Below, in pieces: positions 1-9,173 of a stretch of DNA of 64,000 nt (position 1 is the stretch's first letter; each line of letters opens with the position of its first letter). The notes under the pieces were generated by a model. It saw only the letters and a list, made by a program, of their open reading frames with translations. It was not told where the DNA came from and made no database searches. The translations under genes were made by a program, and so were the position numbers. Source of the stretch: JAFGUF01 sp040883315 (GTDB taxonomy: Bacteria > Bacillota > Clostridia > Christensenellales > UMGS416); the NCBI GenBank assembly GCA_040883315.1, contig JBFLKU010000008.1, positions 1-64,000 on the forward strand, given 5' to 3'.

Positions 1-379
1 CAAAAACATAGTCGCTGTCTTCAAATAATCTGCTGCCATCCATAACGCCAGAAATATATGTCTTGCCGTCTTTTGTTTTGACAGTAACTACAAAACTTCC
101 ACCTTCTACATCATTATACTCAACATCCATATAACGAATAGAAAAATTATGAATCCTCTCAAAAAATATTTTTGTTCGCTCTGCATCTCTTGCATTGTCG
201 TTAACTTCTTTTGTTTTATCGCCGTTTGCATCTGTAAGCACAAAAGTGACTGTGTCTACATTACGGTAATCAGTCAAAAGTAAACTAAAATACGGCGGCG
301 GCTGTGTCAGCGCCGATGCAGTGTTCAAACCCATTACCAAAATAATAACAATTAAAAACGTTAAAACTACCTTATTCAT
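1..379 (-). CDS. Exported protein of unknown function, 3' end beyond the window (partial)
   Basis: The frame starts at an ATG (377-379, minus) and stays open to the window edge, giving 126 visible residues. A GTGAGGTGG stretch just upstream is a plausible ribosome binding site. The N-terminus (MNKVVLTFLIVIILVMGL, then NTASA) is a typical signal peptide with an A-S-A-like cleavage site and no lipobox Cys, so the protein is probably secreted or wall-associated. The mature part is rich in beta-strand-like segments, with a repeated TFVLTDANGDKT / VVTVKTKDGKTY pattern. I do not recognise a family. A minus-strand TATAAT (420-425) could be its -10. It is divergent from the next gene, so the two do not form an operon. 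The C-terminus is not visible. Confidence 0.75.
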   Translation of the reverse strand, partial: MNKVVLTFLIVIILVMGLNTASALTQPPPYFSLLLTDYRNVDTVTFVLTDANGDKTKEVNDNARDAERTKIFFERIHNFSIRYMDVEYNDVEGGSFVVTVKTKDGKTYISGVMDGSRLFEDSDYVF

Positions 380-646
380 ATCCACCTCACAGTAAACATA
401 GTTTATATAGATAGCCTATATTATACCACAAAAATGTGTCGCTATTGCATATACAGAACTGGAAGAGAAAAACGCTAAAATTACGTTCACTAAACTATTT
501 TCTCTCTTGTGAGTGTGCGTGGCATGACGGAAAAGTCGAACTGGTTAGGATAATTAAATACAAAATAGACAAATAACCATAATGTGCAGTACTCTTTGTA
601 ATTGAGTGGATTGATAGTTTTAAAAAAGCAATTAATTCTATACATA

Positions 647-680
647 TTGACTTGCCAACAAGTTCCATAAATTATATAAT
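647..680 (+). promoter_or_regulatory. Weak candidate promoter for the DUF4132 gene pair
   Basis: TTGACT at 647-652 is followed by ATTATA (671-676) and TATAAT (675-680). The spacing is 18 or 22 bases depending on the -10 chosen, so the exact promoter is uncertain. The rest of the 380-701 gap is AT-rich divergent intergenic sequence; apart from a minus-strand TATAAT at 420-425 I see nothing else in it. Confidence 0.35.
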
Positions 681-701
681 TTAAAAATAAGGCAGGTTAA
701 A

Positions 702-1133
702 ATGAACATATCAATCAAAGTAAAAAAGATAGGCTCAAAGAGAGCATTATTAAATGATTTAAATCTCCAAATAGATGCATCAAATTCCCCCATTAGTCTA
801 GAAGAGTTTATAAAAGCTGTAGTTATTCAAAACGTAGAGGATTTCAACAATAGAATAGACGGCAAAAACATAATCCCATTTCTTACTCAAAAGGAAATAG
901 AAGAGAAGAGCAAGACAGGCAAAATAGCCGGTAATGCACTTATGAACGATAAAAAGCAGGATATATGCAAAGCTGTGGATGCTGCACTACTAGCCCATGA
1001 AGACGGATTATATAAAGTATTTGTAGATGCTGTACTATATGATGACTTAAAAGAAGACATTCCCCTAAAGCAAAATTGTGAAGTGGTGTTTGTCAGGCTG
1101 ACATTTTTAACAGGGGGAATTTTCTATGGATAA
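702..1133 (+). CDS. Small protein coupled to the DUF4132 giant protein
   Basis: This 143-residue protein has no signal peptide or membrane segment and belongs to no family I recognise. It is mixed alpha/beta. The C-terminal third (CEVVFVRLTFLTGGIFYG) is strand-rich and may be a barrel-like or ubiquitin-like edge, but that is only an impression. The stop overlaps the start of the next gene by 8 bases (1126-1133), so the two are translationally coupled and the products probably work together. The upstream GGCAGG is a modest ribosome binding site. The conserved neighbour is the best clue: small partner proteins often sit ahead of DUF4132 (YehI/MolR-type) genes. The function remains unknown. Confidence 0.7.
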   Translation: MNISIKVKKIGSKRALLNDLNLQIDASNSPISLEEFIKAVVIQNVEDFNNRIDGKNIIPFLTQKEIEEKSKTGKIAGNALMNDKKQDICKAVDAALLAHEDGLYKVFVDAVLYDDLKEDIPLKQNCEVVFVRLTFLTGGIFYG

Positions 1134-4100
1134 AAAAGAATTTTTAGAGAGTAAGGAAATAAAGGAGAAAATCAAAAAGCAGCTGCTAGAAATAAAAAAA
1201 TGCAGATATATGTCCGACGATGAAAAGGGCTGTGCAACATTGTTACTAGAGAAAGAGGTGCATTCAGCTCGATATTTCTCCCTTAACGAAGGCAGCCTAA
1301 CATACGCAAGAACTGCCAAAATATTAAAGGGAAATAAATACAAGAAAAACAAATCAATATACAAATTTTTGTTTGGCGAGGGCAATGAAGATATAATAAT
1401 AGAGTGCCTTGGCAACATAGGAAAGCTGGCATTTCAATTATATTACGACAGACGCTCGTACAGAGTGCCTAATAATAAATCTATTATTACAAGTGGTAGA
1501 ACAAAGTTTTTGGTAATACTAAACCACTGCATGCGTTATGATATGCCTCTGGTGGAGTATTTTAGGTACAATCTGGATAACAATCAATACTTCTGGATGT
1601 ATGCGGCCGAGCATGCAAAAAGGGATGAAAATCTTCTAAACGAATTGATTGACGGCGTATATGGAAGGCATGAATTTATAACTATCAGCAGAGATTTAAT
1701 AGGCACGCTTTTATTCACAAATGATAAAAGAGCATATAAAGCCATAGAGGATTTGCTCTTATCTGCTCAGAGGCAGGAAGGGCTGCGCCAGAGCATACTG
1801 GAATGCTTGGATGAAACTACAGTAGAAGCGCAGAAGTACTTTATGAGGGTTATTTTAGATAATAATCTTATTCGCTTTTCCTCTGTAAAGAGAGCACTTT
1901 TCACATGGTGCGGCCTGGTATATGAAGCGCAAAGAGAAAACACAGTAAAGCGTCTGATTGAGCTGGGGCATAAATATCTGGAGAATCCAGCCGAGATACC
2001 AAATGGAATAAACAGCCAAGATAGCTCAGAGTGCTATATGGCTCTATGGGCAAAGGCATGCACTGATGTTGAGAAAACGTTTACAGACTTGCACAAAATA
2101 TTTGACAAGGGCAATACCCAGAAAAAACTATTAGCTCTGGACTTTGCATACAGTACTAAGCTGATAAAAATATATAAAGAACTAGGGAAAAAAGCAATGC
2201 TTTCAGATAATATATATATATTCATGAGAGGACTAGATTTATTAGACCCATTGATGTATAAGCAAAGCGGCGGATTATATAGTAATAGAAAACCTACACT
2301 GCACAATTATATTAAAGTGCCAGATATATTGAAAATATATGATAATGCACTGGTACAGTACCGAAAAGCAAAAGACAAAAAATTAGATGAAGCAGATGAA
2401 TATTTTGACTTTATAAACTATAAAATAGACAGTAGTAGAATATCCAAATTCATGTATAATGTTTCTTCCTATGCTGCAGAAAAGGAAAAAGACATGGTAA
2501 AGATGTTTGCTTATCTAGATGCAAATACACGGTCGATTATGATGAATAGAACAGCAAACAAATTAGAAAAAACAAAGAAGTGCTCAAACAATGATTTGGA
2601 ACTGATCTTCTTAGGTGTGCAGGACAAGGGTTCATCTATCAGGCAGGCTGCCTTTGAGGCAATAAAATATGTGAAGATTGACAGCGATAATCAAAGGATG
2701 CTGGAAGATCTATTGAGGACTAAAAATAGTGCCTATAGAAAGGCTATAATCAATGTGCTGATGAGCCTCGACACTAAAGATATAAAAAGAAGCATTGAGA
2801 GACTTATGGATAAGGATGCAACAGAGTATCAGCTGGGCGCACTGGATATGCTGAACCAAATGAAGAGCAAAGGCATAGAGAAGGCGTGGGTAAAGCAAAA
2901 AGCAAAGTATTATCGTGCAAATCTGGCTGCCAATTCTCAGGCTGAAATACTGCTGAAAAATATACTGGATGAAAAAGAAAGCGTTTTGGAATACAGCAAG
3001 GAAAACGGATTTGGGCTGTACGATGTAGAAAATATAAGAGAATATACAAAGCCTAAAAAGCCAGATGAAACAACTATGAAACTGATGCATCTATCCGATA
3101 CGGAATTAGAATTAGTAAATGATCAGCTAATTAAACTTAAGGAAATTATAGAAGATAACAAAGACTACGAGTATACATCCGGCGAATTTGGATTACGCCA
3201 GACGCTGTTGATAGGCAATAGAATAACCAGCAAATCATCGAAATATCGTAGTTTATCGGGCGAAGAGCTTTTGGATACATACCCGCTGGCAGATATATGG
3301 AAGAAATGGTACAAAGACTCTGGGTTAACCCCGAGACAGCTTTTTTTAGCAAGAGTATATATGGCACAATGCCGATATATGAGTATTTTTGAAGAGACTG
3401 CAAACAAAAATAAGGGCGTATATAAGTACTTTCTTTATGGATTTAAGGAAATTAAAATTGTTTCTAAAACAAACTGGAGAAATTCCGGCGGTGCAAGTTC
3501 TATCATAGATGTTTTGACTAAGGCATATCCGTTTGATGACTCTGAAAGAATGGGATTTTACATTAATCAGCTGGAGTATTTTGTTGCCTCAGTTAAAGAA
3601 TCTGATTATATATCGGACAATCATGGATATAGAGGTGGATTGTATAACATATTAAATAGTAATATTTGCTCCAATTTTAATCGGGAAATACAAAGTCAGA
3701 TAGACTGCATGAACAAAGAGCTGCTAGAACGCTATATAAATTTGGTCGGGTACGTGAATATAACTGTCTATAAAATAAAGATAAAAGAGAGTGAATCCAA
3801 TAGTTTTTTGGCAAGGTTGGGTTATGGTCTGACATTTGATACGGTTTGCAAGGGATTTCAGATGGGCATATTATCAGAAGATGATTTTATAGACAATCTA
3901 ACCACGCCTAGCCTTATTGGGATGGAAAGAGGATACTATAGTAAAAGCCAAAACCGTTTTTTTAAAAAATATCCCTTTCTAGAAGGCTATATGAAAAAAA
4001 TATCCCAGCGGCTGCTGGAAATAGAAACAGCCAGAGGAGATGCATCTACAAAAGCGTCGTATTTGGCATGCAGCCTGCAGTATGTCCGTGGCATGGAAAG

Positions 4101-6084
4101 CTATATGAAGATATTAAATGCATTGGGCAAAAGCGGACTGCATTCCGGGCATATGTGGGACGGCGTATACGAACAAAGCAGCAAAAAGGAAATGCTCAGC
4201 TTTCTTTTGCGTCAGTCAATGCCAGATGAGGGCGAAGACTATGCAAAATTTAAGGAGCTGGCGGATAAATATAAAATATCCAGAACCAAACTGATAGAGT
4301 CAGCTGTATATAGCCCTGCATGGGTAAAGTACGTGAAGGAATATCTGAGAATAGAATATTTTGAATCCGCAGTGTGGTGGATATACGCCCACACTAATGG
4401 TGCAAACAATGTGGAAAACTTATCGGAAATCAGCAAATATTCCAATATAGAGCTGGCAGATTTCAGAAATGGTGCTGTGGATGTAGACTGGTTTAATAAT
4501 GTATACAGCAAAATAGACTGCTGGGATGAAATATACAAATGCGGGAAATACGTAACCGACGGAAATGGACACACCAGAGCGCAGCTATTTGCAGATGCTA
4601 TACTGAAAAAAGTGAGCATTGAAGATGCTATAGCAAAAGTTGAAAAAACTAGAAATAAGGATTACCTGCGTATAGTCGGATTAATTCCTTTGGGCGAAAG
4701 CAAGAAAAAGGACATGCTCGAAAGGTATAATTTCATACAAAAGTTTGCAAAGGAAAGCAGGCAGTTTGGCGCACAAAGGCAGGCAAGCGAAAAAATCGCT
4801 GTGCAGATAGCTATAGACAATCTGGCAAGGACGAGCGGATATATGGACTCAATGAGATTTATATGGAACATGGAAACAGAAAATACTATAGATATATTAT
4901 CTAAATCTCAAGGTATCAAAGTGGGTGAAATAACAGTGTCTATAGTGATAGATGAAAACGGCAAATCTGGACTGCAGATACAAAAGGGAGACAAAACACA
5001 AAAGACAATACCGGAAAAGCACAAAAAGAGTGAGACGATACTGCAGATGAAATCCTTTATCAAGGAGCTGAATACTCAAGGCAAGCGGGTTGTCAAATCT
5101 ATGGAAGATGCCATGATAAACATGGACTATTTTGAGGCAGATGAAATAGAAAAACTGATGAAAAACCCGATAATAAAGCCGGTGCTGAAAAAGCTAGTAA
5201 TAAAAGCAGGGGATGATTTAGGGTTTTATGAAGATGGAAACATAGTTGGAACTAAACGCAGAAAAATAGAACAAGATGAAAAGGTGTATATAGCCCATTG
5301 CTATGATTTATATAAAAGCGGAGACTGGGGATATTTTCAGGAAAAATGTTTTGCAGAAAGAATAACGCAGCCGTTTAAGCAAATATTCAGGGAGCTATAT
5401 GTGCCTACAGAAGAAGAGCTATTTGAAAAAAGTATATCCAGAAGATATGCAGGCTATCAGGTGGCAGCAAAAAAAACCGCTGCACTATTAAAATCCCGAG
5501 GCTGGCAGATAAACTACGAAGAAGGTCTGAAAAAGTATTATAAAAAGCAAAACATATTAGTAAATATGTATGCATATGCTGATTGGTTTACTCCAGCAGA
5601 CGTTGAAGCACCAAGTCTGGAGTTGATACATTTCTTAGATGCAAATAAAGGCGATGCACTGGATATAAAAGACATTGAGCCGACAATATTCAGCGAAACT
5701 ATGAGGGATATGGACTTGGTAGTATCTGTTGCTTATGTGGGAGGAGTGGACCCAGAGGCAAGCCACTCTACTATAGAGATGCGCCGTGCTCTGATAACAG
5801 AAACTGCAAAACTATTTAAGCTGGATAACTATCAGCTGAAGGATAACCATGCCATCATAAATGGGCATTATGGAGACTATTCTGTACATTTAGGCAGCGG
5901 AGTGGTGCATAAGATTTTGGGTGCACATTTGAGCATTCTGCCTGTACATTCAGCGCAAAGAGGCAGATTGTTCCTGCCGTTTATGGATAATGACCCGAAA
6001 TCTGCAGAGATACTATCGAAGGTGCTGCTGCTTTGCCAAGATAATAAAATAAAAGACCCTACAATTTTGAGGCAGGTGGAGTAA
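1126..6084 (+). CDS. Giant DUF4132 (YehI/MolR-like) protein
   Basis: This is a 1652-residue cytoplasmic protein with AGGGGGA eight bases before its ATG. The C-terminal ~280 residues (from about 1370) carry the hallmarks of DUF4132 proteins: an AHCYDLYKSGDWGYFQEKCF-like segment, 'ITQPFKQIFRELY', 'RRYAGYQ', and the terminal 'GHYGDYSVHLGSG' with 'LPFMDNDPKSAEILSKVLLL'. The first ~1300 residues are alpha-helical and look like HEAT-type repeats (for example 'VQDKGSSIRQAAFEAIKYVKID' near residue 500). In Escherichia coli, YehI-type proteins lie with MoxR-like ATPase, von Willebrand A and SWIM proteins; none of these is present here. Biochemical function is unknown; a scaffold or nucleic-acid-linked role is a guess. 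It is coupled to the upstream 143-residue gene. Confidence 0.85.
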   Translation: MDKKEFLESKEIKEKIKKQLLEIKKCRYMSDDEKGCATLLLEKEVHSARYFSLNEGSLTYARTAKILKGNKYKKNKSIYKFLFGEGNEDIIIECLGNIGKLAFQLYYDRRSYRVPNNKSIITSGRTKFLVILNHCMRYDMPLVEYFRYNLDNNQYFWMYAAEHAKRDENLLNELIDGVYGRHEFITISRDLIGTLLFTNDKRAYKAIEDLLLSAQRQEGLRQSILECLDETTVEAQKYFMRVILDNNLIRFSSVKRALFTWCGLVYEAQRENTVKRLIELGHKYLENPAEIPNGINSQDSSECYMALWAKACTDVEKTFTDLHKIFDKGNTQKKLLALDFAYSTKLIKIYKELGKKAMLSDNIYIFMRGLDLLDPLMYKQSGGLYSNRKPTLHNYIKVPDILKIYDNALVQYRKAKDKKLDEADEYFDFINYKIDSSRISKFMYNVSSYAAEKEKDMVKMFAYLDANTRSIMMNRTANKLEKTKKCSNNDLELIFLGVQDKGSSIRQAAFEAIKYVKIDSDNQRMLEDLLRTKNSAYRKAIINVLMSLDTKDIKRSIERLMDKDATEYQLGALDMLNQMKSKGIEKAWVKQKAKYYRANLAANSQAEILLKNILDEKESVLEYSKENGFGLYDVENIREYTKPKKPDETTMKLMHLSDTELELVNDQLIKLKEIIEDNKDYEYTSGEFGLRQTLLIGNRITSKSSKYRSLSGEELLDTYPLADIWKKWYKDSGLTPRQLFLARVYMAQCRYMSIFEETANKNKGVYKYFLYGFKEIKIVSKTNWRNSGGASSIIDVLTKAYPFDDSERMGFYINQLEYFVASVKESDYISDNHGYRGGLYNILNSNICSNFNREIQSQIDCMNKELLERYINLVGYVNITVYKIKIKESESNSFLARLGYGLTFDTVCKGFQMGILSEDDFIDNLTTPSLIGMERGYYSKSQNRFFKKYPFLEGYMKKISQRLLEIETARGDASTKASYLACSLQYVRGMESYMKILNALGKSGLHSGHMWDGVYEQSSKKEMLSFLLRQSMPDEGEDYAKFKELADKYKISRTKLIESAVYSPAWVKYVKEYLRIEYFESAVWWIYAHTNGANNVENLSEISKYSNIELADFRNGAVDVDWFNNVYSKIDCWDEIYKCGKYVTDGNGHTRAQLFADAILKKVSIEDAIAKVEKTRNKDYLRIVGLIPLGESKKKDMLERYNFIQKFAKESRQFGAQRQASEKIAVQIAIDNLARTSGYMDSMRFIWNMETENTIDILSKSQGIKVGEITVSIVIDENGKSGLQIQKGDKTQKTIPEKHKKSETILQMKSFIKELNTQGKRVVKSMEDAMINMDYFEADEIEKLMKNPIIKPVLKKLVIKAGDDLGFYEDGNIVGTKRRKIEQDEKVYIAHCYDLYKSGDWGYFQEKCFAERITQPFKQIFRELYVPTEEELFEKSISRRYAGYQVAAKKTAALLKSRGWQINYEEGLKKYYKKQNILVNMYAYADWFTPADVEAPSLELIHFLDANKGDALDIKDIEPTIFSETMRDMDLVVSVAYVGGVDPEASHSTIEMRRALITETAKLFKLDNYQLKDNHAIINGHYGDYSVHLGSGVVHKILGAHLSILPVHSAQRGRLFLPFMDNDPKSAEILSKVLLLCQDNKIKDPTILRQVE

Positions 6085-6138
6085 TTTTATTATCCATTGG
6101 AATAACAAAAGAAAATTACAACATTGAATGGAGAAGTG

Positions 6139-6540
6139 ATGGATTTCAGAGGAGATTTGGTTTTAAGAATATATGATGAGAATCTTGACTTTGATGAGAT
6201 TAGTCATAACATAAAGTTAGAACCTACCACAATCATAAAGCAGGGAGAAAAAATAAGAGGAAAACGTAATGCTCCATATGATGGTTGGCTGTATATAAAA
6301 CAAATTGATAACTGGGAAAATAAGTTTGATCAGCTAAACGCTATGCTCGATGAACTCTTGGATTATGCAGAATTTATCAGAATGGCAAAAGAGAAATATA
6401 AATATGTTGCTTTTACGTTTTATATACGTACAAATTCTGGGCAGATAGGATTTCAAATACCTGAAATAACAGTAAAGAAATTAGAAGAATTGAATATTGG
6501 GCTGGAATTCGATATTCTTTCCTTTGGAATGGCTGAATAA
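6139..6540 (+). CDS. DUF4279-like small protein
   Basis: The product is about 133 residues. The chosen ATG at 6139 has GGAG five bases upstream; an in-frame TTG at 6124 would add five residues but lacks a good ribosome binding site. The order 'LVLRIYDENLDFDEISHNIKLEPTTIIKQGEK', then 'YDGWLYIKQ', a helical middle, and the strand pair 'IGFQIPEITVKKLEELNIGLEFDIL' matches the layout of DUF4279 proteins. Those are small cytoplasmic proteins often found near toxin, immunity or defence genes, with unknown function. It lies 54 bases after the DUF4132 gene and may be co-transcribed. It converges on rtcB with a shared terminator. Confidence 0.7.
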   Translation: MDFRGDLVLRIYDENLDFDEISHNIKLEPTTIIKQGEKIRGKRNAPYDGWLYIKQIDNWENKFDQLNAMLDELLDYAEFIRMAKEKYKYVAFTFYIRTNSGQIGFQIPEITVKKLEELNIGLEFDILSFGMAE

Positions 6541-6545
6541 AATAA

Positions 6546-6578
6546 TTAAAGCTATCAAGCATTGCTTAATAGCTTTAA
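6546..6578. terminator. Bidirectional terminator between DUF4279-like gene and rtcB
   Basis: TTAAAGCTAT (6546-6555) pairs with ATAGCTTTAA (6569-6578), and an inner AAGC/GCTT stem closes on ATT. A T-rich tract follows on the minus strand (TTATTTTATT). It lies between two convergent genes, so it probably serves both. Confidence 0.7.
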
Positions 6579-6580
6579 CA

Positions 6581-7810
6581 TTACCCTTTCACAACTCCTA
6601 AAGTCTTCAGCTTCTTAATAGTCTCAACCAAATCCTTTTCGTTTTCAATTACCCTATCTATGTCCTTGTAGGACAGGCGGTATTCTTCGGCCACGTCCTT
6701 TTTGCTGCGCTTTCCTAAAACCATGCCGGATGAGTTTATGTCTGTCATCACCTGCTCAACGGTGTATGTTTCCTTTGCCTTCGTGCGGGACATCTTTCTG
6801 CCTGCGCCGTGTGAGCAGGACATAAAGCTTTCCGGGTTGCCCTTGCCGCGCACTATGTAGCTGAATGAGCCCATCGCCCCGGGGATTATCCCCACCTCAT
6901 TTTCGCGGGCACGGATTGCTCCTTTTCTGTGTACCCACACGTTTTTGTCGTAATGGTTTTCTAATGCCGCGTAGTTGTGATGGCAGTTAATATAATCACT
7001 GTATTCAGGTGTTTTGCTCAGATGCCTTTCACAAAGCTTCGTAAATGTTTTTTGAACTTCATCCATCATCTTGTCCCTGTTCTCGTGGGCAAAGTCCAAA
7101 CACAGCTGCATATAGTTTATATACGCCTGCCCCTCCTCAATGTCAACGGGCAGAAACGCCAGCTGCTTTGTGTCGGGCAAATCACTGTACCATTTTTCGT
7201 TTAGCTCGCGAGCAAGCTTATGAAAATAATTGCAAACTCTTGCGCCTATGTTGCGTGAGCCGCTGTGCAGCATTATGCCCACATATCCGTCATCGCCTTC
7301 TTGTATCTCAATAAAGTGGTTGCCTCCACCCAATGTTCCTGCCTGGTAATACACATTCTTCAGTTCGTTTTGCAAATCCGGCACAAATGAATATTTTTCA
7401 GGCTCCTCCATAGCGCTATCTAGCGTTTTGCAGGGCTGCTTTTCACCATGCTTTGAAAAGCCGACTGGAATATTGCGTAGAATATCGCCTATTATGCACT
7501 GCAGCACAGTGCCGGAGTCCGTCATCGTTTTTGTGATGTCTTCTGCCTTAATATCCGTCTGCACATACGCCATGCCGCAGCCTATGTCTGAACCTACAGC
7601 ATTCGGTATTATAACATTATCCGCCGCAATAACTCCGCCTATGGGCATGCCCATCCCTGTGTGTGTGTCGGGCATCAGCGCCACCCATTTATGTATAAAA
7701 GGCATTTGGGCCAGCTTCTTTGCCTGTCCCAGGCATTCAATCTCTATTTCGCCTTCATCTAGCCATATTTTAATAGGCACTTTTTGGTTTTCGTCTGCGA
7801 CTACATACAT
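6581..7810 (-). CDS. rtcB: RtcB-type RNA-splicing ligase
   Basis: This enzyme joins RNA 2',3'-cyclic phosphate or 3'-phosphate ends to 5'-OH ends, using GTP and Mn2+. The chosen ATG at 7810 has AGAGGACAG directly upstream, giving 409 residues; an in-frame start at 7843 lacks a site. Metal and guanylate residues are visible: Asp75 and Cys78 in GSDIGCG, His165 in GGGNHFIE, His182 in LHSGSRNIG, His277/278 in NCHHNY, and the GMP-accepting His334 in SCSHGAGR. All family-critical positions appear intact, so the enzyme should be active. It is divergent from the WYL genes with a 136-base shared control region. The promoter region carries the 21-bp box also found ahead of the tRNA-like RNA. No sigma-54 site or RtcR is seen, unlike the E. 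coli rtcBA arrangement. Confidence 0.95.
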   Translation of the reverse strand: MYVVADENQKVPIKIWLDEGEIEIECLGQAKKLAQMPFIHKWVALMPDTHTGMGMPIGGVIAADNVIIPNAVGSDIGCGMAYVQTDIKAEDITKTMTDSGTVLQCIIGDILRNIPVGFSKHGEKQPCKTLDSAMEEPEKYSFVPDLQNELKNVYYQAGTLGGGNHFIEIQEGDDGYVGIMLHSGSRNIGARVCNYFHKLARELNEKWYSDLPDTKQLAFLPVDIEEGQAYINYMQLCLDFAHENRDKMMDEVQKTFTKLCERHLSKTPEYSDYINCHHNYAALENHYDKNVWVHRKGAIRARENEVGIIPGAMGSFSYIVRGKGNPESFMSCSHGAGRKMSRTKAKETYTVEQVMTDINSSGMVLGKRSKKDVAEEYRLSYKDIDRVIENEKDLVETIKKLKTLGVVKG

Positions 7811-7865
7811 TTTTCTGTCCTCTTTTCTTATATTACAATGCAAGTATATATCAGCATATAAATTA

Positions 7866-7886
7866 TATCATTAAAAAAAGTGTGCG
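7866..7886 (-). promoter_or_regulatory. Shared regulatory box upstream of rtcB (copy 1)
   Basis: On the minus strand this reads CGCACAC, seven T, then AATGATA, 56-76 bases before the rtcB start. The last two bases are the first two of a perfect TATAAT (-10, 7862-7867 minus). No good -35 lies 17 bases upstream (TTCCCG), so an activator or a conserved non-standard upstream element is likely. An identical 21-base copy occurs at 13784-13804 in the same orientation, ahead of the tRNA-like RNA and slipin gene. Confidence 0.65.
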
Positions 7887-7897
7887 GGAAAATTAGT

Positions 7898-7926
7898 TTG
7901 CTACTTTTTTCTAAAAAAGATATAAT
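7898..7926 (+). promoter_or_regulatory. Promoter of the WYL / WYL-RlaP operon
   Basis: TTGCTA (7898-7903), a 17-base spacer and a perfect TATAAT (7921-7926) stand 20 bases before the TTG start. ACTTTTTT (7903-7910) inside the spacer is an inverted copy of AAAAAAGT (7874-7881) belonging to the rtcB box. One regulator could therefore bind both divergent promoters. Confidence 0.65.
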
Positions 7927-7946
7927 ATTTCAAGGGGGAAAGCACG

Positions 7947-9173
7947 TTGCCGGGATATGCAGAATTAATAAAAAATATAGAAAAAATAAGAAAACTGGTC
8001 AGGGATTTTTATGTGTTCGGGTTTAAGGGGAAGGATGACTTTAACGTGTCCTCCCGCTCATACGATAATGAGCGCAGAAGGATACAAAGCTATCTGCAGG
8101 ATTATGTAGTTGAATCCTATGACAAAAACGGAAAAACCATTTCCATTTCTTCGGATACCGTCGCAAAAACGGTCAATCCGCTATTTAAGGTATGGCAAAC
8201 CAAGTCCTTTACAAAAAACGATATATTCCTGCACTTTGTCCTTATGGATGTGCTAAAAGGCAGGGTTTTAAGCAACACCGAGATTTCGGACATAATCGCC
8301 GGTGAATACCTGTCCCTGCAGGATGCCCCTGTGCAGATAGACAATATGACCATTCGGAACAAGCTGAATGAATATGTCAGCCTAGGGATATTTGCGAGCG
8401 AAAAAAAAGGCAAAACATTATATTACAGCTTAAAGGATAAAGTTATCTTTCCATCTGAAAGCCTGCTGGACGCAATGTCATTTTATCAGAATATTTTAAC
8501 AGGTGGGTTTTTGCTGTCTCCATATTTAAAAGACCATAAAAGCGAATTTATTTATAAGAATATATACTTTGCTCAGACTCTGGATGATGAAATAGCTAAG
8601 CAGCTATTCGATGCAATAAAAAGCGAAAACATATTAACCGTAAACTGCGTAACCAGATGGAGAAAGGTGTGCGCTAAAGACGTTGTGCCCCTAAAAATAG
8701 TCAATAATCTTAGAACAGGCAGAAAATATCTGGCATCTTACAATAAGCGAATCCATAAGTTTGGCACTCTGCGTATTGATAACATTGTGTCCGTTGAAAT
8801 AACGGGAGTATATAGGGAACACAAGAAGGTGTCGGACGAGTATGAGGAGAGAATGAAGAATTCTTTTGCCATCATGCCGAAATCCCAGGATATAAACAAC
8901 ATAAAGATGGTGCTTGCCATAGACGAAGAAAAAGAAAAGTATGTTTTGGAGAGGCTTGAACGGGAAGGCATGCATGGCAGCATTAAAAAACTGGATACAA
9001 ATATATTCGAGTACAGCATTTTAGTTCCCGACACTGTGGAGATGCTGCCATGGCTGCGCACATTTATAGGCAGAATATTATCCATTGAGGGCAGCGAGAC
9101 TGCGGTAATCAGGCAGTTTAAAAGAGATATAAAATCAATGATGGTAAAGCACAGAGGTGAAGCGGATGTTTAA
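7947..9173 (+). CDS. WYL-domain transcriptional regulator
   Basis: The 408-residue protein starts at a TTG with AAGGGGG eight bases upstream. The layout is an N-terminal helical and winged-helix-like DNA-binding part (about residues 1-170), a WYL domain (about 225-285, 'VVPLKIVNNLRTGRKYLASYN' then 'FGTLRIDNIVSVEI') and a C-terminal WCX-type extension ('YSILVPDTVEMLPWLRTFIGRI'). WYL domains bind nucleic acid or nucleotide ligands and control defence and DNA-damage regulons (PafBC, DriD, BrxR, CapW). Here it overlaps a second WYL gene by 8 bases and is divergent from rtcB, so it probably senses RNA damage products and controls this locus. That role is inferred from context. Confidence 0.85.
   Translation: MPGYAELIKNIEKIRKLVRDFYVFGFKGKDDFNVSSRSYDNERRRIQSYLQDYVVESYDKNGKTISISSDTVAKTVNPLFKVWQTKSFTKNDIFLHFVLMDVLKGRVLSNTEISDIIAGEYLSLQDAPVQIDNMTIRNKLNEYVSLGIFASEKKGKTLYYSLKDKVIFPSESLLDAMSFYQNILTGGFLLSPYLKDHKSEFIYKNIYFAQTLDDEIAKQLFDAIKSENILTVNCVTRWRKVCAKDVVPLKIVNNLRTGRKYLASYNKRIHKFGTLRIDNIVSVEITGVYREHKKVSDEYEERMKNSFAIMPKSQDINNIKMVLAIDEEKEKYVLERLEREGMHGSIKKLDTNIFEYSILVPDTVEMLPWLRTFIGRILSIEGSETAVIRQFKRDIKSMMVKHRGEADV

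Noticed and set aside
7811..7946. Sigma-54 promoter for rtcB
   Set aside because: No GG-N10-GC (TGGCAC...TTGC) pattern was found on the minus strand, and no RtcR gene is present; a normal -10 is there instead.
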